From Umezawaea endophytica (lineage in GTDB: Bacteria > Actinomycetota > Actinomycetes > Mycobacteriales > Pseudonocardiaceae): 64,000 bases of DNA. A model generated the notes under the pieces. That model did no database searches, was not told the origin of the DNA, and saw only the letters and a program-made list of their open reading frames with translations. Shown piece after piece: positions 33,439 to 42,188 of this stretch (positions are counted from its first letter, which is position 1; each line of letters starts with the position of its first letter). Position numbers and translations under genes: made by a program. Location of the stretch: assembly GCF_025061645.1 (NCBI RefSeq), contig NZ_JANYMP010000011.1, positions 124,001-188,000 on the forward strand, in the 5' to 3' direction.

Positions 33439-33653
33439 GTTCCACCGAGACCGAACTCGGCTACGAGGCCGCCCGCGACGAGCTGGTGGAGGTGGTCCGC
33501 AAGCTCGAAGCGGGCGGCCTGTCGCTGGAGGACTCCATCGCGCTGTGGGAACGCGGCGAGGCGCTGGCGAAGACGTGCGAGAGCCACCTGGACGGCGCGA
33601 AGGAACGGATCGACGCCGCGCTGGCGGTCGTCGAGGAGGACGTCGAGGGCTGA
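33435..33653 (+). CDS. xseB: Exodeoxyribonuclease VII small subunit
   Basis: 72 residues. The motif [45 protein letters not shown] is the XseB coiled-coil pair that wraps the XseA helix. GTG start at 33435. Normal length. Confidence 0.95.
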   Translation: MSSTETELGYEAARDELVEVVRKLEAGGLSLEDSIALWERGEALAKTCESHLDGAKERIDAALAVVEEDVEG

Positions 33654-33725
33654 CATTGGGACCCTGGTCACGGGGTACTCCGTGCGAGGATTGGTCTACC
33701 GGCCGATCATCCCAGGAGGAGCACA

Positions 33726-34784
33726 ATGGTGAGCTCGAACCCTTCCGAACGCCGCCGCGAAGCGCCTGACCGCAACCTGGCGCTGGAATTGGTCCGGGTC
33801 ACCGAGGCCGCCGCCATGGCCGCGGGGAGATGGGTCGGCCGGGGTGACAAGAACGGTGGCGACGGCGCGGCCGTGGACGCCATGCGCAAGCTGATCCACA
33901 CCGTGTCGATGCGCGGTGTCGTCGTGATCGGCGAGGGCGAGAAGGACGAAGCGCCCATGCTCTACAACGGCGAGGAGGTCGGCAACGGCGACGGCCCGGA
34001 CTGCGACGTGGCCGTGGACCCGATCGACGGCACGACGCTGATGGCGAAGGGCATGCCGAACGCCCTCGCGGTGCTCGCGGTGGCCGAGCGCGGCGCGATG
34101 TTCGACCCGTCGGCCGTGTTCTACATGGAGAAGCTCGCCGTGGGCCCGGAGGCGGCGGACGTCATCGACATCACCGCGCCCATCGCGGAGAACATCCGCC
34201 GCGTGGCCAAGGCGAAGCACATCGACGTGACGGACGTGACGGTCTGCGTCCTCGACCGGCCGCGCCACGAGCACCTGGTGCACGAGGTCCGCGAAGCCGG
34301 GGCCCGCATCCACTTCATCTCCGACGGCGACGTGGCGGGCGCCATCTCCGCGGCCCGCCCGGACACCGGCGTGGACCTGCTCGTCGGCATCGGCGGCACG
34401 CCGGAGGGCATCATCGCGGCTGCCGCGCTCAAGTGCATCGGCGGCGAGATCCAGGCGAAGCTGTGGCCCAAGGACGACGAGGAGCGCCAGAAGGCGATCG
34501 ACGCGGGCCACGACCTGGACCGCGTGCTGACGACGCGGGAACTGGTGCGCGGCGACAACGTCTTCTTCTGCGCGACCGGCGTCACGAGCGGCGACCTGCT
34601 GCGCGGCGTGCACTACCGCTCCGGGGGCTGCACCACGCAGTCGATCGTGATGCGCTCGAAGTCCGGCACCGTGCGGATGATCGACGGCTTCCACCGGCTG
34701 ACGAAGCTGCGCGAGTACTCGTCGGTCGACTTCGACCGCCTGGCCGAGGCGGAGGCCGAACACCTGCTCCCGCCGCTGCCCTAG
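33726..34784 (+). CDS. glpX: Class II fructose-1,6-bisphosphatase
   Basis: 352 residues, the main gluconeogenic FBPase in actinobacteria. Metal and substrate motifs: [79 protein letters not shown] at 33726 after a strong GGAGGAG. In M. tuberculosis it is next to fum; here fumC lies 8.5 kb further on, separated by accessory genes. Confidence 0.96.
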   Translation: MVSSNPSERRREAPDRNLALELVRVTEAAAMAAGRWVGRGDKNGGDGAAVDAMRKLIHTVSMRGVVVIGEGEKDEAPMLYNGEEVGNGDGPDCDVAVDPIDGTTLMAKGMPNALAVLAVAERGAMFDPSAVFYMEKLAVGPEAADVIDITAPIAENIRRVAKAKHIDVTDVTVCVLDRPRHEHLVHEVREAGARIHFISDGDVAGAISAARPDTGVDLLVGIGGTPEGIIAAAALKCIGGEIQAKLWPKDDEERQKAIDAGHDLDRVLTTRELVRGDNVFFCATGVTSGDLLRGVHYRSGGCTTQSIVMRSKSGTVRMIDGFHRLTKLREYSSVDFDRLAEAEAEHLLPPLP

Positions 34785-34800
34785 CGGCACGGGCAGCCGG

Positions 34801-35655
34801 TCACCGCGCCCAGGCCCGTTCCGCGGCCCGGAAGGCGCCGGGGGTGTTCCCCGTCTCGCGGGTGAAGAACTTGCCGAAGTTGGTCGGTTCGGTGAAGCCG
34901 AGCCGGTGGCCGACGGCCGCGACCGGCAGGTCGGTGTGCGCCAGCAACCGCTTGGCCTCCAGGGTGACGCGGGCGTCGACGAGCGCCTTGGCGGTGCGGC
35001 CGGTGGCGGCCTGGCAGGCGCGGTTGAGGCTGCGCAACGAGTAGCCGACGCGGGCGGCGTAGTCGGCGGCGTTGCGCGTCTCGGCGAACGACCGCTCCAG
35101 TTCGTGCCGGAACCGCTGGAAGGTCGGGTCGTGACCGGGTCCGTCGGCCGGGGCGAGTCGGGCGACGCGCAGCAGCACGGCCGCGAGCAGGTGCCGCAGC
35201 AGGTCGACGGTGACGGCGTCCGGTCCCCGAACGGCCCGGCGGTACTCGACGGCCAGTTCGGCCACCGCCGTGGTCAGCTCGTCGAGCGGCACGGTCCGGA
35301 CCACCGGTCCGAACGAGCCGAGCAGGGCGGCGGCCCCGTCGAGCCGGGGCGGGAAGTCCGCGGTGAACAGCACCACCGTCGCGTCCACGCCGGTCGACGG
35401 CAGCCGCAGCACCCGGCCGGGCGCCACGTGCAGCAGCGTGCCCGCCGAGCACGGGCGGTCGACGAAATCGACCATCGCGACACCCGATCCCCCGGTCACC
35501 AGGAAGAGCTGGTGGAAGTCCGCTCGGTGCACCGTGGCCAACGTCTGAGCGGGCAGTCTGGCCGCGAGTGCCGCGAAGTCGACCACCTCGACACCGAGCC
35601 GCGGCACGTCGGGGTTGCTGAAGCCGAACTCGGCGACCTGTCCACTTCCGACCAT
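34801..35655 (-). CDS. AraC family transcriptional regulator
   Basis: 284 residues. A cupin-like N-terminal domain (HRADFHQLFLVTGGSGVAMVDFVDRPCSAGTLLHVAPGRVLRL) precedes two AraC helix-turn-helix units: NAADYAARVGYSLRSLNRACQAATGRTAKALV and LPVAAVGHRLGFTEPTNFGKFFTRETGNTPGAFR. Divergent from the SnoaL-like gene, which is its most likely target. ATG at 35655. Confidence 0.92.
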   Translation of the reverse strand: MVGSGQVAEFGFSNPDVPRLGVEVVDFAALAARLPAQTLATVHRADFHQLFLVTGGSGVAMVDFVDRPCSAGTLLHVAPGRVLRLPSTGVDATVVLFTADFPPRLDGAAALLGSFGPVVRTVPLDELTTAVAELAVEYRRAVRGPDAVTVDLLRHLLAAVLLRVARLAPADGPGHDPTFQRFRHELERSFAETRNAADYAARVGYSLRSLNRACQAATGRTAKALVDARVTLEAKRLLAHTDLPVAAVGHRLGFTEPTNFGKFFTRETGNTPGAFRAAERAWAR

Positions 35656-35760
35656 GGTGGGACGAAATCCTACCTCGTGGTCGCGGCCTGGTTCGGGCGA
35701 TTCTCTTGGGGCGGCGAGCGGGCACCGGGTCCGCCGCCCTCGACGGAACGGACACCTCTC

Positions 35761-36516
35761 GTGGACAACAAGGATCTGGTTCTCCAGGCGGCGGGCGAAC
35801 TGTTCGGCGACAGGGACCCCGCCGCGGTGGACCGCTGGGTCTCGCCGGACTACCGGCAGCACAGCTCGCTCGCCGCCGACGGCCCCGAGGCGCTGCGCGG
35901 CCTGGTCGCCTCCCTCCCAGTCGACTTCCGCTACGAGGGCGCACGGGTGATCGCCGACGGCGACTTGGTGGCCCTGCACGGCACGTACCACGGCTTCGGC
36001 CCCGTCCCGCTGGTCGCGTTCGACCTCTTCCGCGTCGCGGACGGGAAGTTGGCGGAGCACTGGGATGCCCTGACCCCCGTGGTCGCGGCGACCGTCAGCG
36101 AACGGTCCCAGACCGACGGCCCGACCACGCCGTCCGACCTCGACCGGACCGAGCACAACCGAGCCCTCGTCGCCGAGTTCGCGCGGCGGGTCCTCGTGGG
36201 CGCCGACTACTCGGTGCTCACCGACTACATCTCCACCGACCGCTACGACCAGCACAACCCGGAGGCGGGCGACGGCCTCGCCGGTTTCGGCGCCGCCGCG
36301 GCGAAGTGGGCCGAGCAGGGGAAGGAACTGCGCTACAAGACGGTGCACCGGGTCGTGGCCGAGGGCGATCTCGTGCTCCTCCAGTCGGAGGGCGAGTTCG
36401 GCGAACCGGTCGCCTACTGGGACCTGTTCCGCGTCGCCGACGGCCGGATCGTCGAGCACTGGGACGTCATCACGCCCGTCCCGGCTTCGCTCCCGCACGG
36501 CAACGGCCTGTTCTGA
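35761..36516 (+). CDS. Protein of two tandem SnoaL-like (NTF2-fold) domains
   Basis: 251 residues; two copies of a roughly 120-residue module. The same C-terminal strand recurs: FDLFRVADGKLAEHWDALTPV and WDLFRVADGRIVEHWDVITPV. The matching openings are AAGELFGDRDPAAVDRWVSPDYRQH and FARRVLVGADYSVLTDYISTDRYDQHNPE. These pseudo-dimers resemble SnoaL-like ester cyclases, dehydratases or ligand binders. GTG at 35761. Probably induced by the divergent AraC protein. Substrate unknown. Confidence 0.85.
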   Translation: MDNKDLVLQAAGELFGDRDPAAVDRWVSPDYRQHSSLAADGPEALRGLVASLPVDFRYEGARVIADGDLVALHGTYHGFGPVPLVAFDLFRVADGKLAEHWDALTPVVAATVSERSQTDGPTTPSDLDRTEHNRALVAEFARRVLVGADYSVLTDYISTDRYDQHNPEAGDGLAGFGAAAAKWAEQGKELRYKTVHRVVAEGDLVLLQSEGEFGEPVAYWDLFRVADGRIVEHWDVITPVPASLPHGNGLF

Positions 36517-36655
36517 AACCGCTTTCATTGAACGGTGTGTGAACAGTTAAGGACCCCTCACAGGCCGTGTGGGGGTGGTGACCATGTGAGACATGTCCCT
36601 AGTTTCCGTTTCGTCCCCGGCAACCCTGCGCCGGAGACGGGAAGGAACGGAAACG

Positions 36656-37426
36656 ATGAGGGCACGTTCCCTGTTCACCGCGGTAGCCGTCGCGCTCGGT
36701 ATGGCGTTCGCCTCGATGGGCGCGGCGTCGGCACAACCCGTACCCGACGACGGCGGCGTCTCGCCGATGATCGTCGGCGGCGGCAACGCCACCCAGGTCT
36801 ACTCGTTCATGGTGTCCCTGCAGAGCACCTCGGGCGGTCACTTCTGCGGTGGTTCGCTGATCAAGGCCAACTGGGTCGTCACGGCCAAGCACTGCGTCCA
36901 GGGCCGCACACCGGCCTCGACGCGGGCGCGCATCGGCACGACCAACCGGACCAGCGGCGGCACCCTGGCCTCCGCGAGCCGGATCGTCCTGCACCCGAGC
37001 GCTGACCTGGCGCTCGTCCAGCTCTCGACGTCGGTCACCCAGACACCGGCGAAGATCTCGACCTCGTCCGGCGCGGTCGGCACCGCCACCCGCATCATCG
37101 GTTGGGGCCAGACCTGCCCGTCGTCGAGCGGTTGCGGCGCGGCGCCCGTCACGCTCCAACAGCTCGACACGTCGATCGTCGCGGACAGCCGGTGCTCCGG
37201 CATCAGCGCGTCCACCGAGATCTGCACGAACAACACCGGCGGCAACAAGGGCGCCTGCTACGGCGACTCCGGCGGCCCGGAGATCAAGTCCGTCGGCGGC
37301 GTGTGGGAGCTCATCGGCGCCACCAGCCGCAGCGGCGGCGGTGCCACGTGCGCGACCGCTCCGTCGATCTACGTCGACGTCCCCGTGTTCCGCACCTGGA
37401 TCAGCGGGTACGCGGGCACCGTTTAG
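36656..37426 (+). CDS. Secreted trypsin-like serine protease (S1)
   Basis: 256 residues. The signal peptide [20 protein letters not shown]...ASA is followed by a short propeptide and the mature N-terminus IVGG. The catalytic triad is visible: His in TAKHC, Asp in SADLALVQL, Ser in [10 protein letters not shown]. Three cysteine pairs are plausible (FCGGS/KHC, CPSSSGC, CYGDSG/TCAT). ATG 36656 with a GGAACGG ribosome site. A strong hairpin terminator follows, so it is monocistronic. Confidence 0.95.
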   Translation: MRARSLFTAVAVALGMAFASMGAASAQPVPDDGGVSPMIVGGGNATQVYSFMVSLQSTSGGHFCGGSLIKANWVVTAKHCVQGRTPASTRARIGTTNRTSGGTLASASRIVLHPSADLALVQLSTSVTQTPAKISTSSGAVGTATRIIGWGQTCPSSSGCGAAPVTLQQLDTSIVADSRCSGISASTEICTNNTGGNKGACYGDSGGPEIKSVGGVWELIGATSRSGGGATCATAPSIYVDVPVFRTWISGYAGTV

Positions 37427-37446
37427 CACTTCGGCCTGACGCGCAT

Positions 37447-37487
37447 GGTTGACCGCCTTCGGGGATACCCGGAGGCGGTCAACCTTT
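37447..37487 (+). terminator. Intrinsic terminator after the serine protease gene
   Basis: GGTTGACCGCC pairs with GGCGGTCAACC, and the stem extends inward (TTCGGGG with CCCGGA) to about 17-18 bp. It is followed by TTTG. It starts 21 bp after the stop codon. Confidence 0.85.
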
Positions 37488-37537
37488 GTCGTGGGCCACT
37501 CGTCTTGCTCCACGACAAGGCGAACCTGGAGTGGTGG

Positions 37538-38038
37538 ATGCGCTTTCTTCTCGTACTGGCAACGGCTTTGCTGGCCTCGGCGTGCGCCCAGCAAGCGCCC
37601 TTCGCGGCCCCTGTGGTCACCAGCACCACGACGACGACCACCGAGGCGCCCCCTCCACCCCAACCCGCACCACCGCGCGCGCCGGTCAACCCGTGCTCCA
37701 TCACCGACGGGGCGTGCGTGCGCCTGTCCACGTCGGAGAGTTGGTTGATCACCGGCGGGGCCATCTCCTACGGCCCGGTGCCGTCGGCGTTCGGCATGGC
37801 GGGCCACGAGACGCCGACCGGTGACTTCTCGGTGCTGTACAAGGTCCGCGACGACTGGAGCGTCCCCTACGACACCCCGATGCCGTACACCGTGTACTTC
37901 CGCGGCGACGGGATCGCGTTCCACCAGGGCGACCTCGCCCCGGCTTCGTCGCACGGCTGCGTGCACCTGTCCGAGGAGGCCGCGGCGACGTTCTTCGACT
38001 TCCTCCAGCCGGGAGCGCGGGTTCAAGTCGTCGCCTAG
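37538..38038 (+). CDS. L,D-transpeptidase lipoprotein, first of three tandem paralogues
   Basis: 166 residues. The lipoprotein signal MRFLLVLATALLASAC is followed by a Thr/Pro-rich linker (TSTTTTTTEAPPPPQP) and a YkuD domain: GHETPTGDFSVLYKVRDDWS, PYTVYFRGDGIAFHQG and the active-site SHGCVHLS with the catalytic Cys. It would form 3-3 cross-links in peptidoglycan or attach proteins. It lacks the usual N-terminal Ig-like domains, so it is a minimal catalytic unit on a tether. Confidence 0.9.
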   Translation: MRFLLVLATALLASACAQQAPFAAPVVTSTTTTTTEAPPPPQPAPPRAPVNPCSITDGACVRLSTSESWLITGGAISYGPVPSAFGMAGHETPTGDFSVLYKVRDDWSVPYDTPMPYTVYFRGDGIAFHQGDLAPASSHGCVHLSEEAAATFFDFLQPGARVQVVA

Positions 38039-38125
38039 GCGTCCCCCATTCGTTACCGGCGGTGGGCAACCATGATCGGGTGACAGGCGTCTCACCTCCT
38101 GACACGACGATCAGGGGGCTCGGAC

Positions 38126-38767
38126 ATGCGCGTTCTTCTCGTACTGGCAACAGCGTTGCTCGTCACCGCGGGGTGCGCGCGCGGTGAGCAGACCGAAGCG
38201 GCTTCCCCGTCCGCCACGAGCGCCTCCACGTCGGCGTCCGCTCCGGCCTCGTCGTCCTCGTCCGCCACCCCGGTCCCGTCCACCTCCGAGGCCCCGCCCG
38301 CGCCGTCCTCGACCGAGGCTCCGCCGCCCGCGCCGACCACGACCACGACCACGTCGTCGGAGGCTCCGCCCCCGCCGCAGCCCGCGCCGCCGCCCCCGGC
38401 CGTCCAGGTCGAGGGAACGCCGTGCGACATCACGAACGGCGCCTGCGTGGAGCTGTCGAGCCAGCAGACGTGGCTCATCAGCAACGGCGTGGTGACCTAC
38501 GGTCCCGTTCCCATCACGTCGGGCCGGCCGGGCTACGAGACGCCCACGGGCTACTTCCCGGTGCTGCACAAGGTCCGCCACGAGGTCAGCCGCCCGTACA
38601 ACAACGCGCCCATGCCGTATTCGGTGTACTTCACCAGCTACGGCATCGCCTTCCACGAGGGCAGCCTCACCGATCCGTCGCACGGCTGCATCCACCTGTC
38701 CCAGGAAGCCGCCGCGACGTACTTCGACTTCCTCCAGTCGGGCCAACAGGTCCAGGTCACCCCCTGA
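38126..38767 (+). CDS. L,D-transpeptidase lipoprotein, second tandem paralogue
   Basis: 213 residues. The signal MRVLLVLATALLVTAGC is nearly the same as in the preceding gene, even at DNA level. The linker is longer, with Ser/Ala/Pro/Glu/Thr repeats to about residue 95. The YkuD core has GRPGYETPTGYFPVLHKVRHEVS, PYSVYFTSYGIAFHEGSLTDPSHGCIHLS. Linker length is the main difference from its neighbours, placing the active site at a different height above the membrane. Confidence 0.9.
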   Translation: MRVLLVLATALLVTAGCARGEQTEAASPSATSASTSASAPASSSSSATPVPSTSEAPPAPSSTEAPPPAPTTTTTTSSEAPPPPQPAPPPPAVQVEGTPCDITNGACVELSSQQTWLISNGVVTYGPVPITSGRPGYETPTGYFPVLHKVRHEVSRPYNNAPMPYSVYFTSYGIAFHEGSLTDPSHGCIHLSQEAAATYFDFLQSGQQVQVTP

Positions 38768-38843
38768 TCCCACCCTGCGCTCCTGCCGGGGTGATTGGAT
38801 GATCCATCCCGTGGGTACCCAACGGGATGAGGGGTGATTCGAG

Positions 38844-39272
38844 ATGAGGATTCTCGGCACTGTTGTCGCAGCACTGGCCCTGGCCACCGGCTTCGCGATC
38901 CCCGCGCAGGCGGCAGCCTCCGACTACCCCTGCACCATCGCAGAGGGTGCCTGTCTCCGACTGTCCACGAACGAGGCCTGGCTCGTCTTCAACGGATCCG
39001 TCAGCTACGGCCCGGTTCCCGTGACCCACGGCAGGCCCGGCTACGAAACGCCGACCGGCACGTTCCCCGTTCTGCGCAAGGTGCGGAACGACTGGAGCAT
39101 TCCCTACAACGCGCCGATGCCGTACTCGACGTACTTCACGTCGGACGGCATCGCCTTCCACGAAGGCAGCCTGACCGACCCGTCGCACGGCTGCGTCCAC
39201 CTGTCGAACGAGGCGGCCATCGTCTTCTACGACAACCTGCTCGTCGGTGAACAGGTACAGGTGGTCCCGTAA
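38844..39272 (+). CDS. Secreted L,D-transpeptidase, third tandem paralogue
   Basis: 142 residues. It has a cleavable Sec signal (MRILGTVVAALALATGFAIPAQAAA) instead of a lipobox, and almost no linker. The core is GRPGYETPTGTFPVLRKVRNDWS, PYSTYFTSDGIAFHEGSLTDPSHGCVHLS. So the three adjacent enzymes have nearly the same catalytic domain but three presentations: short tether, long tether, free. A terminator hairpin follows. Confidence 0.9.
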   Translation: MRILGTVVAALALATGFAIPAQAAASDYPCTIAEGACLRLSTNEAWLVFNGSVSYGPVPVTHGRPGYETPTGTFPVLRKVRNDWSIPYNAPMPYSTYFTSDGIAFHEGSLTDPSHGCVHLSNEAAIVFYDNLLVGEQVQVVP

Positions 39273-39285
39273 CGCCACAGCGGTC

Positions 39286-39319
39286 GAACGGGCCCCCGGT
39301 TCAGCCGGGCGGCCCGTTC
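39286..39319 (+). terminator. Terminator after the third L,D-transpeptidase gene
   Basis: GAACGGGCC-CCCGG-TTCAG-CCGGG-(C)-GGCCCGTTC: 14 pairs with one bulged base, 14 bp after the stop codon. No clear T-tract. Confidence 0.7.
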
Positions 39320-39400
39320 CGCCGCTTCGACGCCCTCGGCCACGGCAGGATCCCCACTTCACGCCGCCACACCGCGGGTCTGGCAGGCTCCTTCACCTTC

Positions 39401-39571
39401 ATGAGGTTCACCGGCATCCCGCCGGTCGTGTTCGTCGAGACCGAGAACTCCAGCCTCTTCGTCGAGGACAAGGCTCCGGTGACCGGCTACCGAACCGTTC
39501 TGGATTCACTCGCCTCGGTCGCCTTGGATGAGGAACAATCGCGAGAGCTGATCAGCACGATCGCGACCTAG
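39401..39571 (+). pseudogene. Remnant of a DUF5753 helix-turn-helix regulator (C-terminal end)
   Basis: The frame reads MRFTGIPPVVFVETENSSLF, then VEDKAPVTGYRTVLDSLASV, then ALDEEQSRELISTIAT and stop. This is the C-terminal tail of DUF5753 regulators ('VVYVE...LFVED...V..Y...L..L...AL...S..LI'). The same frame upstream continues weakly into non-gene sequence. The helix-turn-helix and most of the domain are missing. Such regulators normally precede a DUF397 gene, as here. Confidence 0.7.
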
Positions 39572-39583
39572 GAGGGCTTGGGC

Positions 39584-39835
39584 ATGGGCACTTGGCTCAA
39601 GAGCAGCTACAGCGCTCCCAACGGCGACTGCATCGAGGTCGGGCGCGGCATCGGCATCCGCGACAGCAAGTCGTGGCGCAAGAGCACCTACAGCGCGAAC
39701 GCGAACGACTGCGTCGAGATCGGTCGTCGCGTCGGCATCCGGGACAGCAAGTCCACCGGTCACCTGCCTGTGGCGGCTCCGGCGTGGTCGGCGTTCCTGG
39801 CGGCCGTGAAGTCCGACAGCTTCCGATGCCGTTAG
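39584..39835 (+). CDS. Tandem DUF397 protein
   Basis: 83 residues with two DUF397 units: WLKSSYSAPNGDCIEVGRGIGIRDSK and WRKSTYSANANDCVEIGRRVGIRDSK, then the tail AWSAFLAAVKSDSF. DUF397 proteins pair with DUF5753 regulators and are short-range antagonists in actinomycetes (BldB-related). Its partner upstream is only a remnant. GGAGG at 39571-39575 supports ATG 39584. The gene overlaps the next one by ten bases. Confidence 0.88.
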   Translation: MGTWLKSSYSAPNGDCIEVGRGIGIRDSKSWRKSTYSANANDCVEIGRRVGIRDSKSTGHLPVAAPAWSAFLAAVKSDSFRCR

Positions 39836-40740
39836 CCTTCGCCGTCCTCGACCGGGCGGGCCAGACCCGCCGCCTCAAGCGCCTGGCCCGTCTCGCGCTG
39901 GCCGAGCACGACATCCCGGCGGCCACCCTCACCCTGCTGCCGAACGGCTGGAACACCAACTTCCGCGTCGACCGCGACCACGTGCTCCGCGTCCGCGCCA
40001 CGACACCCCGGTTCGCCGAGGCGGAGACCACCTGGTTGACCGCGTTGGCGAAGGACACCACCCTGGGCGTCCCGGAACCGGTCCCGACCCGCACGGGCGA
40101 GTACGTGACGACCGTGACCACCCCCGACGTCCCCGGCAGGCGGACGTGCGTCCTGTACCGCTGGGTCGAGGGGAGGTTCCACGGCAAGTCCCTCAGCGCC
40201 GACGACATCCGCAAGGTCGGCGAGTTCACCGCCCACCTCCAGCGGCACGGCAAGACCATGCCGCCACTGGCTCGCAACCGCGTGGACACCCTGCCCGACC
40301 ACACCGCCCAACTGGCTGCGGACCTCCACTCCCCCGAGGCGGGTGTCCTCTTCGAGCGGGCCGTCACCCGCATCCGGGCCACCCTGGCGGCGCTCGGCAA
40401 CGAGGCCCACGGCCTCATCCACGCCGACCTGCACCAGGAGAACTTCCTGTTCCACCAAGGCGAAGTCCGGGCGATCGACTTCGACGACTGCGGCTACGGC
40501 CACCACCTCTACGACCTGGCCGCGACCATCAGCGAACTCGACGACCCGTCCCTGCGCGCCCCGCTACTGGAGGGCTACCGCTCGGTCAGCCCCCTGGAGC
40601 ACGAGGAGGCCCTGGAGGACCTGCTCCTCCTGCGCCGCCTGCAACTCACGACGTGGGTCGTCCAGGAACGCCACCTGCCCCAGTTCCGCGGCACGTGGGC
40701 CGCGACCCTGGCCCGCACCGTCGACCGCCTGCGCGGCTAG
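39826..40740 (+). CDS. Aminoglycoside phosphotransferase-fold (APH) kinase-like protein
   Basis: 304 residues. APH-fold catalytic loop HADLHQENFLFH and metal-binding IDFDDCGYG are intact; the N-lobe has NFRVDRDHVLRVRA. C-terminal ISELDD...LLEGYRSVSP is typical of the family. Members phosphorylate antibiotics or small metabolites such as homoserine or choline; the substrate here is unknown. ATG 39826 lies inside the DUF397 gene, suggesting coupling. Confidence 0.88.
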   Translation: MPLAFAVLDRAGQTRRLKRLARLALAEHDIPAATLTLLPNGWNTNFRVDRDHVLRVRATTPRFAEAETTWLTALAKDTTLGVPEPVPTRTGEYVTTVTTPDVPGRRTCVLYRWVEGRFHGKSLSADDIRKVGEFTAHLQRHGKTMPPLARNRVDTLPDHTAQLAADLHSPEAGVLFERAVTRIRATLAALGNEAHGLIHADLHQENFLFHQGEVRAIDFDDCGYGHHLYDLAATISELDDPSLRAPLLEGYRSVSPLEHEEALEDLLLLRRLQLTTWVVQERHLPQFRGTWAATLARTVDRLRG

Positions 40741-40785
40741 GTATCGACTGGAGGTGGTCGCGGCGGTCGTGGTAGGCACTCCCCC

Positions 40786-41610
40786 GTGTCGAAAAGAACC
40801 CTGGCCATCCTCCTGTGCGGCGCGCTGGCGCTCTCCGCGTGCACGTCCTCCACCCGTGAAGGCCCGCTGACGGCGACCGACGCGCTGGGCGACCTGAAGA
40901 CGATCGACTACTGCACCGTCATCGGCGAGTCCGGCGACTCGGCGTTCGAGCACTGCCGGATCGCGAACGGCGTGAAGATCATGGCCGTCGGTCCGGTCGA
41001 ATCCGGCGAGAACAAGGACCTCTACCCGGTCGAGTACCACGGTTCCGCGATGCCGGAGGGGATGCGGGTCCAGGGCTCGACGTTCAACTCCAAGCAGTCC
41101 TGCACCAGGCTGCTGACGTTCAGCGACGACGTCCGGCTGCGCTTCCTGGTCACGGGCGAGGCCAACGACGAGGCGAACTGCGCGAAGGCCATGGAGTTCG
41201 TGGAGTCCGCGCTGGGCGTCATCAACGAGAACAAGGTCGGCCGCCGCCAGTTCGCCGACAACTCCTTCGGTCGCCTGGACCCGTGCGCACTCCTCTCGAC
41301 CCCCGAGGTCGAAGCAGTCCTCGGCAAGGACCGGAAGAAGACCCCCGGCATCACCGGCCACAACTGCCTGTTCGGCGACGTCGCCCTCACGTTCGACCAG
41401 AAGCAGGCCGTCGTCGGCGACGAGGAGACCATCGCGGGCTACCAGGCGACCGTCAGCAAGATCAGCCTGTTCTGCACCGTCCACCTGAACAGCGGCGACG
41501 AATCGGCGGCCGTCAAAGCCATCAGCATCACCGGCGAAGCCGACGACAGCACCTGCGACAAGGCCCGCCAGGTAGCCGAACTGGTCTTCCCCACCCTGCC
41601 GAAACCCTAG
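40786..41610 (+). CDS. Secreted lipoprotein, DUF3558-like
   Basis: 274 residues. GTG start; signal MSKRTLAILLCGALALSAC with lipobox. Two similar halves: IDYCTVIGESGDSAFEHCRIANGVKIMAV, and FGRLDPCALLSTPEVEAVLGKDRKKTPGITGHNCLFGDVALTF. The 'DPCALL ... HNCLF' pattern is typical of DUF3558 lipoproteins of Pseudonocardiaceae. Four or more cysteines probably form disulfides. Function unknown. Its stop codon overlaps a copied fragment of the convergent reductase gene's end. Confidence 0.8.
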   Translation: MSKRTLAILLCGALALSACTSSTREGPLTATDALGDLKTIDYCTVIGESGDSAFEHCRIANGVKIMAVGPVESGENKDLYPVEYHGSAMPEGMRVQGSTFNSKQSCTRLLTFSDDVRLRFLVTGEANDEANCAKAMEFVESALGVINENKVGRRQFADNSFGRLDPCALLSTPEVEAVLGKDRKKTPGITGHNCLFGDVALTFDQKQAVVGDEETIAGYQATVSKISLFCTVHLNSGDESAAVKAISITGEADDSTCDKARQVAELVFPTLPKP

Positions 41611-41660
41611 CCCTCGTTGCTCGAATGACCGGGGAACAGGTGCGCCGCCGGGTTCAGCGC
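41607..41660 (-). pseudogene. Duplicated 3' end of the flavin reductase gene
   Basis: 41610-41660 matches 42192-42242 at 50 of 51 positions. On the minus strand it encodes VALNPAAHLFPGHSSNEG and a stop codon, the same C-terminus as the gene ending at 42189. The next upstream codons (ELIATG) also match after a deletion of 12 residues relative to the intact gene. It is a partial copy, not a gene. Confidence 0.85.
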
Positions 41661-41853
41661 TACCCCGGTGGCGATCAACTCAGCCGCGTTGGTCACGCGA
41701 CGTGACGGATGTCGTAGCCGACAGCGACATCCAGGTTGACTCGTGTGGACCAGCGCGTATTCTGAATTCGGAGTTCGCACACCGCGGGTGTCGGACGAGT
41801 CGCAAGGCCAGGTGCACCCGGGGCAGACCGGGACCCTGGCCTTACGCATGTCC

Positions 41854-42162
41854 TCAGCAGTCGGTCACGACGTCGACCTCGTGCACGCACTCCGCGAGCA
41901 CGTCGAGCAGATCCGCCCGGCCCTGCTTGGCAGCCCGCACCGCACCTGCGTCGACCCCGAACCCGTGCAACTCCCTCACCAGCGAGTTCAGGCACAGCGC
42001 CCGCGCCTGTTCCTGACGTCTGCGCGGCACCGGCGTTCCCACGGTGACCACGTGGAAACCTTCAAGCGCCGCAACGGTCTTGGCCGCCACGGCTTGCTGG
42101 TGGCGATCCATCTCGTTCCAGTGCAACTTCGTCGACTTCCTGACGCCGCGCAACCCCAGCAT
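41854..42162 (-). CDS. Small protein inserted between two copies of a gene end (102 aa)
   Basis: ATG at 42162 with AAGGGA upstream. It reads MLGLRGVRKSTKLHWNEMDR, then a helical segment HQQAVAAKTVAALEGFHVVTVGTP and PRRRQEQARALCLNSLVRELHGFGVDA. The 'KLHW...' opening followed by 'VVTV' and 'RRxxxRALCLNxLVxEL' resembles the middle part of widespread actinobacterial proteins of unknown function with a DUF3800-like fold, lacking both ends. It may be a truncated gene. It lies between the intact reductase gene end and its duplicate. Confidence 0.5.
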   Translation of the reverse strand: MLGLRGVRKSTKLHWNEMDRHQQAVAAKTVAALEGFHVVTVGTPVPRRRQEQARALCLNSLVRELHGFGVDAGAVRAAKQGRADLLDVLAECVHEVDVVTDC

Positions 42163-42188
42163 CGCTTCCCTTGTCCACCATGATCGGG

